A stretch of 64,000 nt of DNA from Bicyclus anynana (GCF_947172395.1 NC_069084.1:7689107-7753106); one strand, 5' to 3'; shown: positions 51,337 to 62,010, counted from the stretch's first letter. Numbers and translations: made by a program. Notes: a model not told the origin generated them from the letters alone.

Positions 51337-52909
51337 TTAAAGTATGTACCTACCATAGCATAGCTTCATATTCGCTTTGCAAATATCTATGGGGCTTCAG
51401 CATTTGTCAAGTCTGGATTATTTACGTAGGAACAACTAAGCCGGTATTAAACTTTGGCAATTATTAAGTCACCAGCGGTGTCCAAAGTTTGATAAGCCTG
51501 TATTTATAGTTTGGCAAGATTGCTAAATATATATTTCTGTACGAGGGGGAATATTATTTAATACGAAATTTTGACTACATTCCAAACATTCAATGTATCT
51601 TGTCAGTTATTCTAATTTAATTATTCAATTCTTGTAGGAATAACGATTACATAATAAAAATATACACGTACATCTCATTTAATACTTGAAAAGAAGTCAG
51701 AAGAAAGAAATCCACTCTCATAGTCTACCGATTTCTGTAACTAACGTTAAAATATTCACCTCAAACTATCGATCTCCTATTAAAAAGTGGATGCACAAAA
51801 AGCGACAAAAAATCGTCCCCACTCAATGAGTGCCAAACACAACTTCTTGGCACTCAATTCAAGTAGTCGCATTTGCAAATTCAACCTTAAACTCAATCCT
51901 TAAGTTTGAATTTGCTCTAAATCTGGGATTTCATTGAATATTGGAATATGGATATTTAAAGGCCCTTAGGTATAATTTTCTATATCAATAATTCCAAAAC
52001 TGTCAAAGCAAAATTGGCCAGTTTTTAAATGAAAAATTTCTGCATGATTGTGCGTCCTTTTATTATAAGAGGTCAATGCCTGAAAATCAAATATTCCAGA
52101 AATCAATAAATTTTCACCGTTAAAGCTGAAAATAGCAAAAACGCCATGCAAATTAGGGACACCATTGTAATGAAGTTGTAAAAAGTCCCCTTATGTGAGT
52201 ATATCCGTAAATTTTTGACTAAATTACCGGACTATTTAGTCTCTCATTTATTTATTACTTCTTTTTTTTTAATTTTTAACAATATAAGTATAAAATACAA
52301 AACATTATTAAAAATTATTATTATTGATTCATGTTACTACGCATGTACGAGTATGTTAAGTATAATACAATATATACTATCCCAAGCAGTCGATACCTTA
52401 TTGAGCATATTATCACAGGCGTCCACGTGACGGAGGAACGAAGTATGAAGGAGCTTTTAGTATTAAATATCAACGGTTTCATATTAACGGTCTTTGTTCG
52501 GCGCGTATTGTATATTCCCCATATACAATAGACACTAAATACTGTTCTGGAGAACACGGCAGTTTTCATTAATACGTAGCTAACACAATGCAGGCTTCAC
52601 TAATGATCGAGATTGCTGCCATTGTTCAGCACTAATGAGATAGTATGTGATTTTTCCACACCTGTCCGGGTCATTGGACTCGTGAACTATCTCCTTTAAT
52701 TAATTATTTTGAGAAATTTCGTGCTGGCTGGAGTGTACTAAAAGTTCGTAGGCAATGTTTTCTTGTCAGTTTTTATAGAAATTAGGAAAATATATATTTT
52801 TTTTAATAGAAAACTTTCAGTGTTTATATTTTTGAGCACTGGCAAAAGATCTGTAAATATTCCGGTCCGGTCGCCAAATTCCACACTATTTTAAAAATAG
52901 ATATATATC
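51337..52909. other. Unassigned 1.6-kb stretch
   Basis: TTAAACTTTGGCAA and CCAAAGTTTGATAA form a loose inverted pair at 51448-51495. The minus 61-codon frame at 51966-52151 is even in composition but unrecognised. Overlapping frames at 52321-52569 are on opposite strands and are not supported. Confidence 0.35.
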
Positions 52910-53216
52910 TCATCATCGTCATCGTCCTTGACAACCCATATTCGCACTAATGAGCACGAGTATCCTCTCAGAATGAGAGGGGTTAGGTTAATAGACCACC
53001 ACGCAAGTCCAATGCGGTATGGCAGATCTCACACACCTAAAGAATTAAGCAAGTTTTCAGGTATGCACATTTCCTTACAATGTTTTTCCTTCACTGACAG
53101 AGATATAATGTTTTTAAATGCACATAGCTGAATAGTTAGAGATGCATGCCATGAATCGGATTCGTACCTACGTAATCGGAATTGAAGGCAAAGGTCCACT
53201 GGGTTGACGCGGGTCT
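52910..53216 (-). mobile_element. SINE-B, old copy
   Basis: ATCATCGTCATCGTCC, ACAACCCATATTCGCACTAA, TCAGAATGAGAGGGGTTAGG and TGCATGCCATGAATCGGATT, with the head complement CCACTGGGTTGACGCGG. Many substitutions. Confidence 0.7.
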
Positions 53217-53954
53217 CATTTATATGCATCATAATTATAAACATTCAGCAATTCGTTTTACACTTTAATGAAGTATAAAACAGTACTGAAACAGTGTGAG
53301 TAATTATAATTTTAATAATCATACTGTTTGAAAAAATACAAGTAATTGGCAAAAAGTAACTGCTATTTTTTCTTTTAATATTTTTTTCTGCACTTGTGAA
53401 ATCTAAAGGTCTATGTCATTTTCCTACAACGTATCCATATAACATGAACTAACAAATGTCATACAGTTAAGTTTGGAATAATACTTAATTTGACTTAGGT
53501 CTCAGCTTTTTTCCTGATGCATTGAATAGTATTCTCGTGTCTCAAAACTACGAAAATCTCGTTCAGACTCCCGTCAAACTCGACCGAACGAGACTCTCGG
53601 CAAACCCTGCTATCTACACTATAAACAACTCAACGTATTATGTATTTTTTAATTAAATCTCGCAATAGATAGTCCAGCGAAAACGACACAAAGGACAGCA
53701 CTTCCAATGCACAGCTGGTATTTCCCGATTTCAATTTCCTGTCTATTTCCGGCCGCGTGTGTTCTCCACACACGTCAATGTGTTCGTTGACTGTATTTAT
53801 GTGTAGGTTGGACGGATATTTAGTGGTCACACATACTCGATGCCTGTTGAGGAGAGGTCTTCCTGTGCCTCGTACAAGCATTCAAAGATGGGAAAATAAA
53901 GCCGCGACTGCACCGATACAGAAGCGCTATTCTGTAATTTCTCTATCTTAATTG
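53217..53954. other. Unassigned stretch
   Basis: The overlapping frames at 53630-53881 (minus) and 53757-53951 (plus) are not recognised. ACTCCCGTCAAACTCGACCG at 53570 is faintly like the MITE-H core. Confidence 0.35.
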
Positions 53955-54124
53955 ACTATGAAACACGGCTAAAACTCACGTGATATTAGGTCGGAGTATG
54001 CCCGACTAGTTTCGAACCCATACGGGGCCCTTAATAATGAGCTGGTTCTTGCAACGCGGCACGATCCAAACTGCAAAGCGGCTGCGCGACGCGCAGCTAC
54101 TCGCATCGCGCGCTGGGAGAGGGT
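53955..54124 (-). ncRNA. Decayed hammerhead-ribozyme-like motif of a Penelope-type element
   Basis: On the minus strand, GGGCCC (54025-54030) can pair with GGGTTC (54014-54019; two G-U pairs) as stem II. The invariant GAAA follows (54010-54013), and TAGTCGG/CCGACCTA (54002-54008 and 53987-53994) forms stem III before the expected cleavage region and ATCACGTGA. The catalytic CTGATGA is expected at 54035-54041 but reads CTCATTA, so the ribozyme should be inactive. Penelope-like elements are known to carry such ribozymes in their terminal repeats. The sequence to 54124 (GCGCGACGCGCAGC inside) is probably the same element. Confidence 0.4.
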
Positions 54125-54303
54125 TAAGTGGTAGGGAGTGAAGGTTCCGTTACACTCTCCGACGGTTCATTAGTGTCATCTTCATTAGACTCGTCATCTT
54201 GTAAGCAAACCTCACTGACGCTATCTTGTTCCAAGTTTGTTGTATGTGACAATGAAAGAAATAGCGGTTTCCACGCTGTCGGCAGCAACCATCCATGAAC
54301 CTA
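54125..54303 (-). pseudogene. Possible coding fragment with acidic C-terminus
   Basis: The minus strand is open for about 58 codons from 54303 to a TAA near 54125. It contains LPTAWKPLFLSLSHTTNLEQ, then DDESNEDDTNEPSESVTEPS. The charged, low-complexity tail is unlike the surrounding AT-rich noise. No start codon or family is clear. It may be part of a transposon protein or a captured gene end, next to the Penelope-like motif. Confidence 0.25.
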
Positions 54304-55316
54304 TAATTTTTAGTTTTTTAGTTTAGTTTCATAATCAATTAATATGAATAATACTCACGATACTTTCTAAAATTTCTCTATCTGTTTCTTTTTAACACTA
54401 TGTTTAAAGATAAAGATGAATGAAAATAATGTCTTGTAGTTATTTATAAATAAGAACAATACACATATACCTATTGTGTTAACGTGCCAAGTTAAAATAA
54501 TCTAAACATTATAACCGTAACTCAAACAAATAACTGTTTAAAGATATACAAACATTTTATACACAAAAAGGTTGTTTGAAGTATGAGTGGTTAAGCAGGA
54601 CATTAAATACGTATAAAAATTGCCCTCGTGCATAAATTAAAAAACCCCTTCACTTTGAATGGCTCCACGTCGGAATTTTTAAACGTATCTCTACAAAAAC
54701 AAACAGAGACATTAAACACACATAGTCATCCAACCTTTAAGCGTAAGTAGTATTAAATATAAGTCTAGACGAAACCCTTCATCATAAAATATGCACACTC
54801 AGCATACGTAAACACTATCAACAAATATGGCGTAATTAGAGAAATTTACTTGGGTCGGAGGGCCATTAAATATGCGAGTGTAAATACGTTCAGCTCCTTA
54901 ATTGAGTCAGAATGTGGCGGGCTTACAAAATAATTTAAAACTAAAACATAAAGTTATGCACAGTTGATTATGCTAATTTATAAAGAGTGTAAAGTTTGTA
55001 TTTACATTCACCTATACCAATTGAGTTACTAAAAACAAAACCGCGATTATTCTATGTTTATTATAGAATTTGAAACTACTGAAGCTAGAAAACAGAAATT
55101 TTAGCAGTATCTACTTAATTACAAACAGATTGTACTGTAAAATTGTAATTTAGAAAGAAAAGGAAGAAAGAAAAAACATTTATTTTAAAATTAGCACCTT
55201 AACACTATTATAATGCCTGATATCTCAACCACGGCTAGTCAAAATAAAAAATAGTCGAAGGATCAGAAGACCGGCACAACAAAAGTTCGGCACAACTTTA
55301 AAAAAGGTTCCAGTGT
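54304..55316. other. Unassigned stretch
   Basis: GAAAGAAAAGGAAGAAAG at 55156 begins a LINE-tail-like patch similar in style to 22090. Otherwise nothing recognised. Confidence 0.35.
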
Positions 55317-55490
55317 GCCTAGTGGGAGCTTTCAATATTTTCATACTGTTACTATCGCGTTAACGTAAACGCGAATTTATATGGAATTGAAACAGTTGTA
55401 CTGTAGTGCCACTAGATGGCGCTATTTCAATTCCTTATAAATTCGCGTTTACGTTAACGCTATAGTAACAGTATGAAACTGCCACTAGGC
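55317..55490. mobile_element. Inverted-repeat element with GCCTAGTGG ends
   Basis: GCCTAGTGGGAGCTTTC, then TCATACTGTTACTATCGCGT, TAACGTAAACGCGAATTTAT is mirrored from 55420 to 55490 (AATTCGCGTTTACGTTAACG, TATAGTAACAGTATGAAACT, GCCACTAGGC). A small left-arm insertion (AATATTT) is the main asymmetry. Confidence 0.75.
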
Positions 55491-55554
55491 CCTCTGCTCA
55501 ACATTATGCTGCATGTACTAAGCAAATATTGCAAATAATTTAAAAACATTTATA

Positions 55555-55705
55555 TTTTAAAAAAGAGCTGTCTACTTAATTTATTGCCGGCTTTTCTTGG
55601 TAAAGTCTGCTTTCTTTATCAGTAATAGCGTCACTACTCAGACAGTGGTGACATAACTTTTAAAAGAATTTTATAGAAGCCTGATTGAAAAATAGTCATT
55701 TGATT
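55555..55705 (+). mobile_element. LINE 3' UTR, same family as 46390-46556
   Basis: CTGTCTACTTAATTTATTGC, CGGCTTTTCTTGGTAAAGTC, TGCTTTCTTTATCAGTAATA and a TCATTTGATTTGAATTTT tail. No coding part. Confidence 0.55.
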
Positions 55706-56539
55706 TGAATTTTACTTCACGTGAGGGAGGAGACTAGTAACTATACAATTTCGCCACATTTCTTGTAGAAAACAGCATAAAATTTAATCTTGGGGCACGG
55801 CAGTGCATCGAGCAAAAAAAGGGGGCACGGCCGTACTATACTTTTCTTGAAGCAATTCAAGCCATGTTCTACCCCCTGTAACTTCGTTGTCGATGAAATT
55901 AGAAACGTGAATTTTGAGTACCCAAGCAGGTATTCACGGTATATTTCAAATTTCATTAGATTTGAACAAGTAGTTTAGGAGTTATAACTAGTCAAAGTTT
56001 CCTAATTTTGCTAATTTTGTCACTCACTGACTCTAAGACACTTCCAGCAGACGTAAAAACTTCAAATTTAGAATACAATTAGTTGTTATATGTACTAACA
56101 AGCAAGCGCTCTAAACAATGTTATTAAATATAATATGTATTAATTGTACCATACGAGTATATGCGATGGCCAAGTCAATCTATTTATTTAAAATTTAAAA
56201 GATTTTTAATATTGATATGTTCACTATAAGATGTTGTTAGGTTAGCTAATTACGTAATAACTTGAAACAGAAAATCTCTTAATTACGGACAGAAGTAATC
56301 GACTTGGTATTACATGGATCTCACAACTTTTTGCGGTAGAATAACTAATTACGAGAATTGTTACATTTTACAAGTGTTGTTTTTATGGCATTATATTGTT
56401 TCCTTTAATGGCATTTCTCTTTCACTATCGAATATTTTGTACATAAGTCAACATAGTGCATAACAAGTTTACTGATTTAAGAAAGGCTAGTTTACCAAAC
56501 TGCAACATTATAATAGAAAACAACAAACAACACAATTTT
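55706..56539. other. Unassigned stretch
   Basis: The opposite-strand frames at 55741-55978 overlap and are not supported. Confidence 0.35.
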
Positions 56540-56595
56540 AAACCGACTTCCAAAAAGGAGGAGGTTCTACGTTCGGCTGTATGTATGTTTTTATT
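56540..56595 (+). repeat. Dispersed repeat fragment (AAACCGACTTCCAAAAAGG)
   Basis: TTTAAACCGACTTCCAAAAA, GGAGGAGGTTCTACGTTCGG is, from memory, a phrase met widely in insect genomes next to MITE-K-like sequence. The 109-codon frame running through it is not a gene. Confidence 0.4.
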
Positions 56596-57178
56596 TTCTC
56601 AGAACGAATTTATAAGCAAGAGGTGGAGGAGGTATACCAAAACATTTATTAAAATAAAAATATTTAACCAAGTTTACATAGTTCCTTTCCATCCGCCCGC
56701 TTCACAGCCCTATCCTATCTCCATATATTTGCCTCTCGCAAATTGTCACTCCGCTGTACACCTTCAAACGCGTACACTGCTGTGACGACTAAGGGAATAC
56801 AGAAACACGAACTAGATAGTACCCGTACGTTTATAAATAAAGCCTTCAACGTTCTCAGGAACGTTAACTATGTCATATTATAAATATCTTACTATGTACT
56901 TTGTAGTTCATTTAAATTATTTGTTTTATTATTCAGATGCATCAGATATTACAGGCTTTGAACCTTTGAACCCGTTTGATGTCATAGATAAATAATTAAA
57001 CGGAAGAAGAGTGTCTTTGAATATTTATGCAATAAAGTTGAGGAGATAAGAGATCGGTCGTTGGCCATTTAAAGCCAATCTCATCTTGATCTCATTATTT
57101 ACACCGTACTGGCTGACGCTCCGCAGTTCTACAAGTATTGCCTGTGTTACTCGCTGATAATGTTTTCCATTGGTGAAT
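56596..57178. other. Unassigned stretch
   Basis: Nothing recognised. Confidence 0.35.
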
Positions 57179-57369
57179 CTAATACTAATATTATAAAGCT
57201 GAAGAGTTTGTTTGATTAAACGCGCTAATCTCAAGAACTACTGGTCCGATTTGAAAAATCCTTTTAGTGTTAGATAGCCCATTTATCGAGAAAGGCTATA
57301 GGCTATATTATCCCCGTATTCCTACGGGGACGAGAACCACGCGAGTGTAACCGCGCGGCGTCAGCTAGT
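57179..57369 (+). mobile_element. HEL-2, full-length copy
   Basis: ATCTAATACTAATATTATAA, TTAAACGCGCTAATCTCAAG, GATAGCCCATTTATCGAGAA, ATTATCCCCGTATTCCTACG and CGCGCGGCGTCAGCTAGT. Confidence 0.85.
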
Positions 57370-57539
57370 AAATATATAAAATTAGTTATTTGTGAGTCAC
57401 AGCGTAACAAACAAACATTCGCATTCATAATATTAGCTCGAATTAGACTAGAAAATGTTTTAAAAACATAGATAAACACTTTATCTTCTCAGTCACTGTC
57501 AGACTTGTATATGAATATATTTTTATTTTCTGTCCATAG

Positions 57540-57632
57540 ATTTATATATCACAGAGATAGTGTATAGTCGCAGGATTCGTAAGCCATTTATGTGCCCCGA
57601 AATGGGAGCCCTTGACGCATCGCTACACTACG
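57540..57632 (+). CDS. Candidate 93-nt exon 4 of unidentified host gene
   Basis: The acceptor is ATATTTTTATTTTCTGTCCATAG and the donor is GTAAGT. Only one frame is open: two completing bases, then LYITEIVYSRRIRKPFMCPE, then MGALDASLHY, then a leftover G. The other two frames contain stops. Entry phase 1 takes the G left by the exon at 32691 (GAT, Asp), and exit phase 1 passes G to the next exon (GAT, Asp). At 30 codons this is the most gene-like of the set, with a SRRIRK basic patch and Met-Cys-Pro-Glu-Met. I do not recognise the protein. Confidence 0.65.
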
Positions 57633-58254
57633 GTAAGTAAGTTTGTGTGCGTGTCGGCAAGGGTAATTACTAATTAGCTTAGCTCTTACGCTCACATAGT
57701 CACAAAAGTAGCTTACGTTTGTTGTGAAAAATTGTTAGGTTGCGGGTCTATTGGTTATTAGTCTTCTGTTCTAACAGACACAATTCTGAAACTGTTCATA
57801 TTTCTGTTATTTCAGAGATAATAAAGACTAGCTTCTGGCAGCATTTGTACTTTGTTTAGTTAAGATCGGAAGTCTAAAAAAATGTTTAGACCTATCTACC
57901 TTTCATAGTCTTCATGAAAACAGTTGACGTTCCCTGCGTTTCCATGCTGATAAACAAACTACTGTGACCATGGGGCATTGATATTGCATACTCCATCTGA
58001 CCGGTGACGCTTTGTCCCTTTGGGAAATGCAGACATCCTCCTACAGCCTTTGCTTAATTACCGGAGCTCTAGCACTATGTAGATACAAAGAGATTACATA
58101 ATGCAACATCTCAAAGGGTTTCCAATGTAATTGACACAATTATCTACTAGTAGTAGAGCTTATTGTGAAAGAGTTCGTCCAGAAAAGTACAACTGCTATA
58201 CATAATTACTGTTTTTTTAAGCAAAGATGTTTGCGGTTGACAATCAATAAATAA
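57633..58254. other. Intronic stretch, nothing else recognised
   Basis: A tandem GTAAGTAA follows the donor of the exon just upstream. No repeats matched. Confidence 0.4.
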
Positions 58255-58335
58255 TAATATAAATAAATAAATATACTTAAACAATACACATCAGTATCTA
58301 GTCCCAAAGTAAGCATACAGTACAATACAATCAAG
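58255..58335 (-). mobile_element. SINE-I 3' tail
   Basis: AAATAAATAAATATACTTAA, ACAATACACATCAGTATCTA and CCCAAAGTAAGCATACAGTA. Reverse of the tail at 12005-12071. Confidence 0.6.
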
Positions 58336-58789
58336 CTTAATGTAAAGCATTGATATGTTTCATTCTAAAGAATGTTGATGACATAGCATTCAGACGACTA
58401 ATGCTTATCCCTCAAATTAATTTTTGATTACTATTACGCTAACAAACCTAAAAATATGCTCAAACTAACCAGCCTTACATTCTTTATCAACTTAAATACT
58501 AAAACTTACTGGTACACTTTTTTTGTCTGAAGTTGTAGGAAGCTCGTTACACACGAGGGTTTCGCAAATAGAGAGCGCAGTTTTTCTTCGTATAGACTCA
58601 ATTGAGCCCCTTTTGTTTCATCCCCTTGGGCCCTCCTTAAATGATGATAGTCATACCCTTTGTTTGGTACAACCCGAATTAGGGTGACCTTTTTTGTTGA
58701 TTATATCGCCAGTTGTAAGTTTTATTAATAAAATATAGTTTCCTTATGTATACACTATTTGTTTTACAATCACATAATATGTATATATG
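58336..58789. other. Unassigned stretch
   Basis: Nothing recognised. Confidence 0.35.
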
Positions 58790-58945
58790 TTACCGTTAAA
58801 TTGTAAAATACTATATTATAATCTCACTCGCGATATTATAATCTGTCGTTATATTGTGAACTGAACATACTGATTACAATATAACGTGTTATTTTTCGAT
58901 ATATTATAATCTATTGAAGTGTAACCGTAAATTGTCAATTAGGAT
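58790..58945. repeat. Region with repeated ATATTATAATCT and inverted ends
   Basis: TATTATAATCT occurs three times (about 58814, 58834, 58902). GTTATATTGT and ACAATATAAC form a stem near 58848-58888. GTTACCGTTAAATTGTAAA near 58790 resembles GTGTAACCGTAAATTGTCAA near 58920. Possibly an old MITE. Confidence 0.4.
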
Positions 58946-59024
58946 AAATTTACCACAGAGTTACAAAAATATTACCATAGTTACGACAGTTTATATATAC
59001 TATTAATAGATATGTTCAACATTT

Positions 59025-59062
59025 GAAGCCTCAATAGCTCCGTGGTAGAGAGGCCGGAGTTG
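59025..59062 (+). mobile_element. tRNA-like SINE head scrap
   Basis: GCCTCAATAGCTCCGTGGTA, GAGAGGCCGG contains a box-A-like sequence and resembles the SINE-J head. Box B is not evident. Confidence 0.4.
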
Positions 59063-59304
59063 TTGTCTGTCTGTCTATCTGAATGTTTGTTCCGACTAAT
59101 CTCTGAAACAGCAGAATCAATTTTATAAGGAGTAACATTACTTTGTATACCGATATTCCTACTGTTTAGGGCTAACAATATTCTCTTAAAAGCCTTTTCT
59201 AACAAGATAGTCACCGTGATATTAACTAATGGATATCAGATTACTTATTCTCTTGTTTGATAATATAAACAACACAATTACGGAAAATAGGCACCTAAGG
59301 CGTT

Positions 59305-59393
59305 ATTCAGACTCAACACAATCATTATGCTCCATAATATATGTGTTGTGTGGCATAATTCACTAATAAAGCTTTTTTCTTTCTTTCTTTCTC
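59305..59393 (+). mobile_element. LINE 3' tail with (TTTC)n
   Basis: GACTCAACACAATCATTATG, GTTGTGTGGCATAATTCACT and AATAAAGCTTTTTTCTTTCT. Counterpart of 22090-22290. Confidence 0.5.
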
Positions 59394-59462
59394 CAAGTTT
59401 TCTATCAGTCGTGATTGTAGTCAAGCATAAGCCTATATAATCATCATCATCAACATTATCAG

Positions 59463-59612
59463 CCTATTTTTTCATTTTTTTTTAAAGAACCAACTAGTCG
59501 GGAAAGACTGTGCTAGGAGTGGGTACGGCAATAGACCAACGGGGTGAGGAATGAACCACCACCCTTCGGTGATGAGTCCGACCGCTCTTACCGTTGAGCT
59601 ATTGAGACTAAA
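59463..59612 (-). mobile_element. SINE-J
   Basis: On the minus strand: GTCTCAATAGCTCAACGGTA, AGAGCGGTCGGACTCATCAC (box A region), GGTTCATTCCTC (box B-like), then GTCTTTCCCGACTAGTTGGT and an A-rich end. Confidence 0.6.
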
Positions 59613-59635
59613 AAATTTTAAACTACTCTAGGACC

Positions 59636-60030
59636 AGCTGGCCTATTGACTAATTTGGTCTCTATTAACCTATTAAAATAAACATCAAATCAACTGGGCA
59701 ATGTCATCCACCAACTGTATCATAATGTACTGTGCCATTGCTGGTGGGAGGCTTCGGCCAGCTAATTACCACACTACCGGCAAAGACGTACCGCCAAGCG
59801 ATTTAGCGTTCCGGTACGATGCCGTATAGAAACCTAAAGAGGTGTGGATTTTCATCCTCCTCCTAACCTCCTTCTTAGATTGCATCATCATTTACCATCA
59901 GGTGAGATTGTAGGCAACGGCTAACTTGTAAAGAATATAAAAAAAATCCAAAGTGGATTGTCAGTAAGCACCGGATGACATTTGTTACGTAGAATTTCAA
60001 TATCGTACATACGTCAAAGTTAGTGAATTA
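59636..60030. mobile_element. MITE-G split by a SINE-A
   Basis: The left part ACCAGCTGGCCTATTGACTA, ATTTGGTCTC runs to about 59737. The right part (GTCAGTAAGCACCGGATGAC to GTCAAAGTTAGTGAATTAGC) runs from about 59950. Both fit the copy at 15352. Confidence 0.65.
59738..59948 (+). mobile_element. SINE-A, 5'-truncated, nested in MITE-G
   Basis: Starts GCTGGTGGGAGGCTTCGGCC, as the copy at 24843 does. Contains ACGTACCGCCAAGCGATTTA and ends CTAACTTGTAAAGAATATAA. Confidence 0.8.
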
Positions 60031-60054
60031 GCCAACAGATGAACAGATATGTCT

Positions 60055-60310
60055 TTATATGGAGCTTAGACCTACCATGCTGCTCCAATCCAATCTGACG
60101 GGTTTCGAGTGATAACTTGTAAATGATTATAACTGAGACCGCTTAACGTTATCTCCGAGGCACAAAGACTCAACCAACTTTCCAACTCCAGGCTGAGAGT
60201 TTCTTGTTAGAAATAATAGTTCAATATTTCATACCTCGACCTGGAACTCGAACCCAAGACCTTATCATCCGAAGCGACATAGACTGACCACAGAACCAAC
60301 ATAGAGAGGC
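60055..60310 (-). mobile_element. SINE-C, near full length
   Basis: TGGAGCTTAGACCTACCATG, CTGCTCCAATCCAATCTGAC is the 3' part. The right end has CTGGAACTCGAACCCAAGAC (box B complement) and TGACCACAGAACCAACATAG (head). A tRNA-derived SINE distinct from A and B. Confidence 0.6.
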
Positions 60311-60633
60311 GTAGTAAGGTAGTGTGAAACAAGCCTTACTCTAATTAACGAACCCGTATTATATTACATTACGTATTCATTAGGCTTTAACAAGGTTCTA
60401 AAGTGAAACTGTTTTCTAAAACATTCACATTAAAGTTTAACAAACAAGATAACATATTATAATGCTATCTACTTTGTTATCAAGTAGCTCAACTTGTAAG
60501 ATACGAACTTGTTCTTACAAGTTGCTAAGTTGTTTTGTATTGTAAGAACTAAGTCACAAGTTTATTATGTTGTTTTTATTACTTTCTTAATTGATTTTTG
60601 ATTTAAATCTTATTCACCGACCCTATGATATAA
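60311..60633. other. Unassigned stretch
   Basis: AACTTGTAAGA and TTCTTACAAGTTG form a loose stem near 60490-60523. Nothing else. Confidence 0.35.
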
Positions 60634-60866
60634 ATCCTACTAATATTATAAACGCTATAATTTGTATGGATGTTTGGATGTATGTTTGAATGTTTGTTAC
60701 TCTTTAAGGCTGCTACTTCTTAAGCGATTTGGCTGAAATTTGGAATGGTAATACATTTTAATCTGGATTAACATATAGTCTACTTTTATCCTGGAAAAAT
60801 CCATGGTTCCCGAGAGATTTGTAAAAACTAAATTCGAAAGCGGATGAAGTCGCGGGCGTCCGCTAG
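60634..60866 (+). mobile_element. HEL-1, full-length copy
   Basis: ATCCTACTAATATTATAAAC, GGATGTTTGGATGTATGTTT, GGCTGAAATTTGGAATGGTA, AATCCATGGTTCCCGAGAGA, and the end GAAGTCGCGGGCGTCCGCTA(G). Confidence 0.85.
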
Positions 60867-60960
60867 TAAATAATAAATAAATAAATATACTTACACTATA
60901 CACATATCACTTATTTGTCCCAAAGTAAGCGTATAGCCTCACACCTGTGATAAGGATATT
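60867..60960 (-). mobile_element. SINE-I 3' tail abutting HEL-1
   Basis: AAATAATAAATAAATAAATA, TACTTACACTATACACATAT, TTGTCCCAAAGTAAGCGTAT. Confidence 0.55.
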
Positions 60961-61075
60961 TGTAAATGGTGTTAAAAAAAATAAACCTCGGCGGAGTATG
61001 TCGTAGGCTCTTCTCGGTCCAAGGCGCATTAGGAATCCTCGTTACTTTAATTTCAAGTTTTCGACCTTAATTATG

Positions 61076-61170
61076 ACCATTAAATCATGACTTAAATCGT
61101 GGCGTTTTAAAAGTGTTTGTAAACTAAACCTAATTGAAATAAATGAATTTTTATTTAGTTTAAGATAGTG
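61076..61170 (+). mobile_element. LINE 3' end scrap
   Basis: GTGTTTGTAAACTAAACCTA, ATTGAAATAAATGAATTTTT matches the reverse of 20090-20130 and the end of 46390-46556. Confidence 0.45.
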
Positions 61171-61812
61171 AATTTTATCAAATTATTAACTGCAAACAAA
61201 TAATTATATGTATAATGTTTAATCTTTAATAGATAGGCCTCATTTTTGGAAATCTGAACGTTTGTCAGACAAAGGTCCTACTTAAGTAAGTAGGTACGAT
61301 AACTAATTATGGAGTTTTAGTAAATAGCAGATTTCAAGAGACCACAACTTCAATTGTTTATGTAGAAAACGCATTTTATTTTTATTTTCTTTGAAAAACC
61401 ATTAGGAATCATTCCTCCAGTCTCTAGACGCGTTGCTTCGGGGCAACCTTTGCAAGACACGCTTAAAGTTCTCTTTAAAAAACCTTTAGTAAACTGTGTT
61501 TTTTTAAAGATTATTGAAGGCTGTAGTTCCATATTCAATCAGTTAATAAACCTTCGTATGTCCAAATGCCTCAAATTGTTTTACACTGTTTTGTTTTATG
61601 GTAAAAACGTACTTTAAACAATGAAAAAAAGTTAAAGAAGGTAAACTTTAAACTTGGGGCAAGTTTTAGAAGCACTATTAAGTAAAGCTTTGTTAGGGTA
61701 AGGTAGTGGTAGTTAATGCATTCTGGAAAGTTGTACAAAACTTTTATCGTAAGTAATATTCTGAAAATTATAAATAGCTTTTGGATTAATTGAAGCTTTT
61801 CTTTTGTTACAG
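61171..61812. other. Intronic stretch
   Basis: The minus 62-codon frame at 61350-61538 is not recognised. Nothing else. Confidence 0.35.
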
Positions 61813-61849
61813 ATACTTCACCTGAGTATAGTGAAAGTTCAATCTTTGG
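61813..61849 (+). CDS. Candidate 37-nt exon 5 of unidentified host gene
   Basis: The acceptor is GCTTTTCTTTTGTTACAG and the donor is GTAAGT. After two completing bases the frame reads TSPEYSESSIF and leaves GG (phase 2). Entry phase 1 fits the exon at 57540. The serine/acidic peptide would suit a flexible cytoplasmic or linker region, but that is inference. The next exon should lie beyond the window. Confidence 0.55.
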
Positions 61850-61984
61850 GTAAGTTACTTATGTAATATCTAAATTTACATCAATATGCGATTGATTTGG
61901 TCACACCGGATGTTCAAAGATGAAGCAGTTATTAAAATCGTATATACCTAATAATTATTATATTTGGAAGAAATATAATTCATC

Positions 61985-62010
61985 ATAATATCGTACCGGA
62001 ACGCTAAACT
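61985..62010 (-). mobile_element. SINE-A scrap
   Basis: AATATCGTACCGGAACGCTA, AACTA is the centre of SINE-A. Confidence 0.45.

Noticed and set aside
56456..56785. 109-codon plus frame
   Set aside because: It runs through a dispersed repeat fragment and has no domain or splice support.
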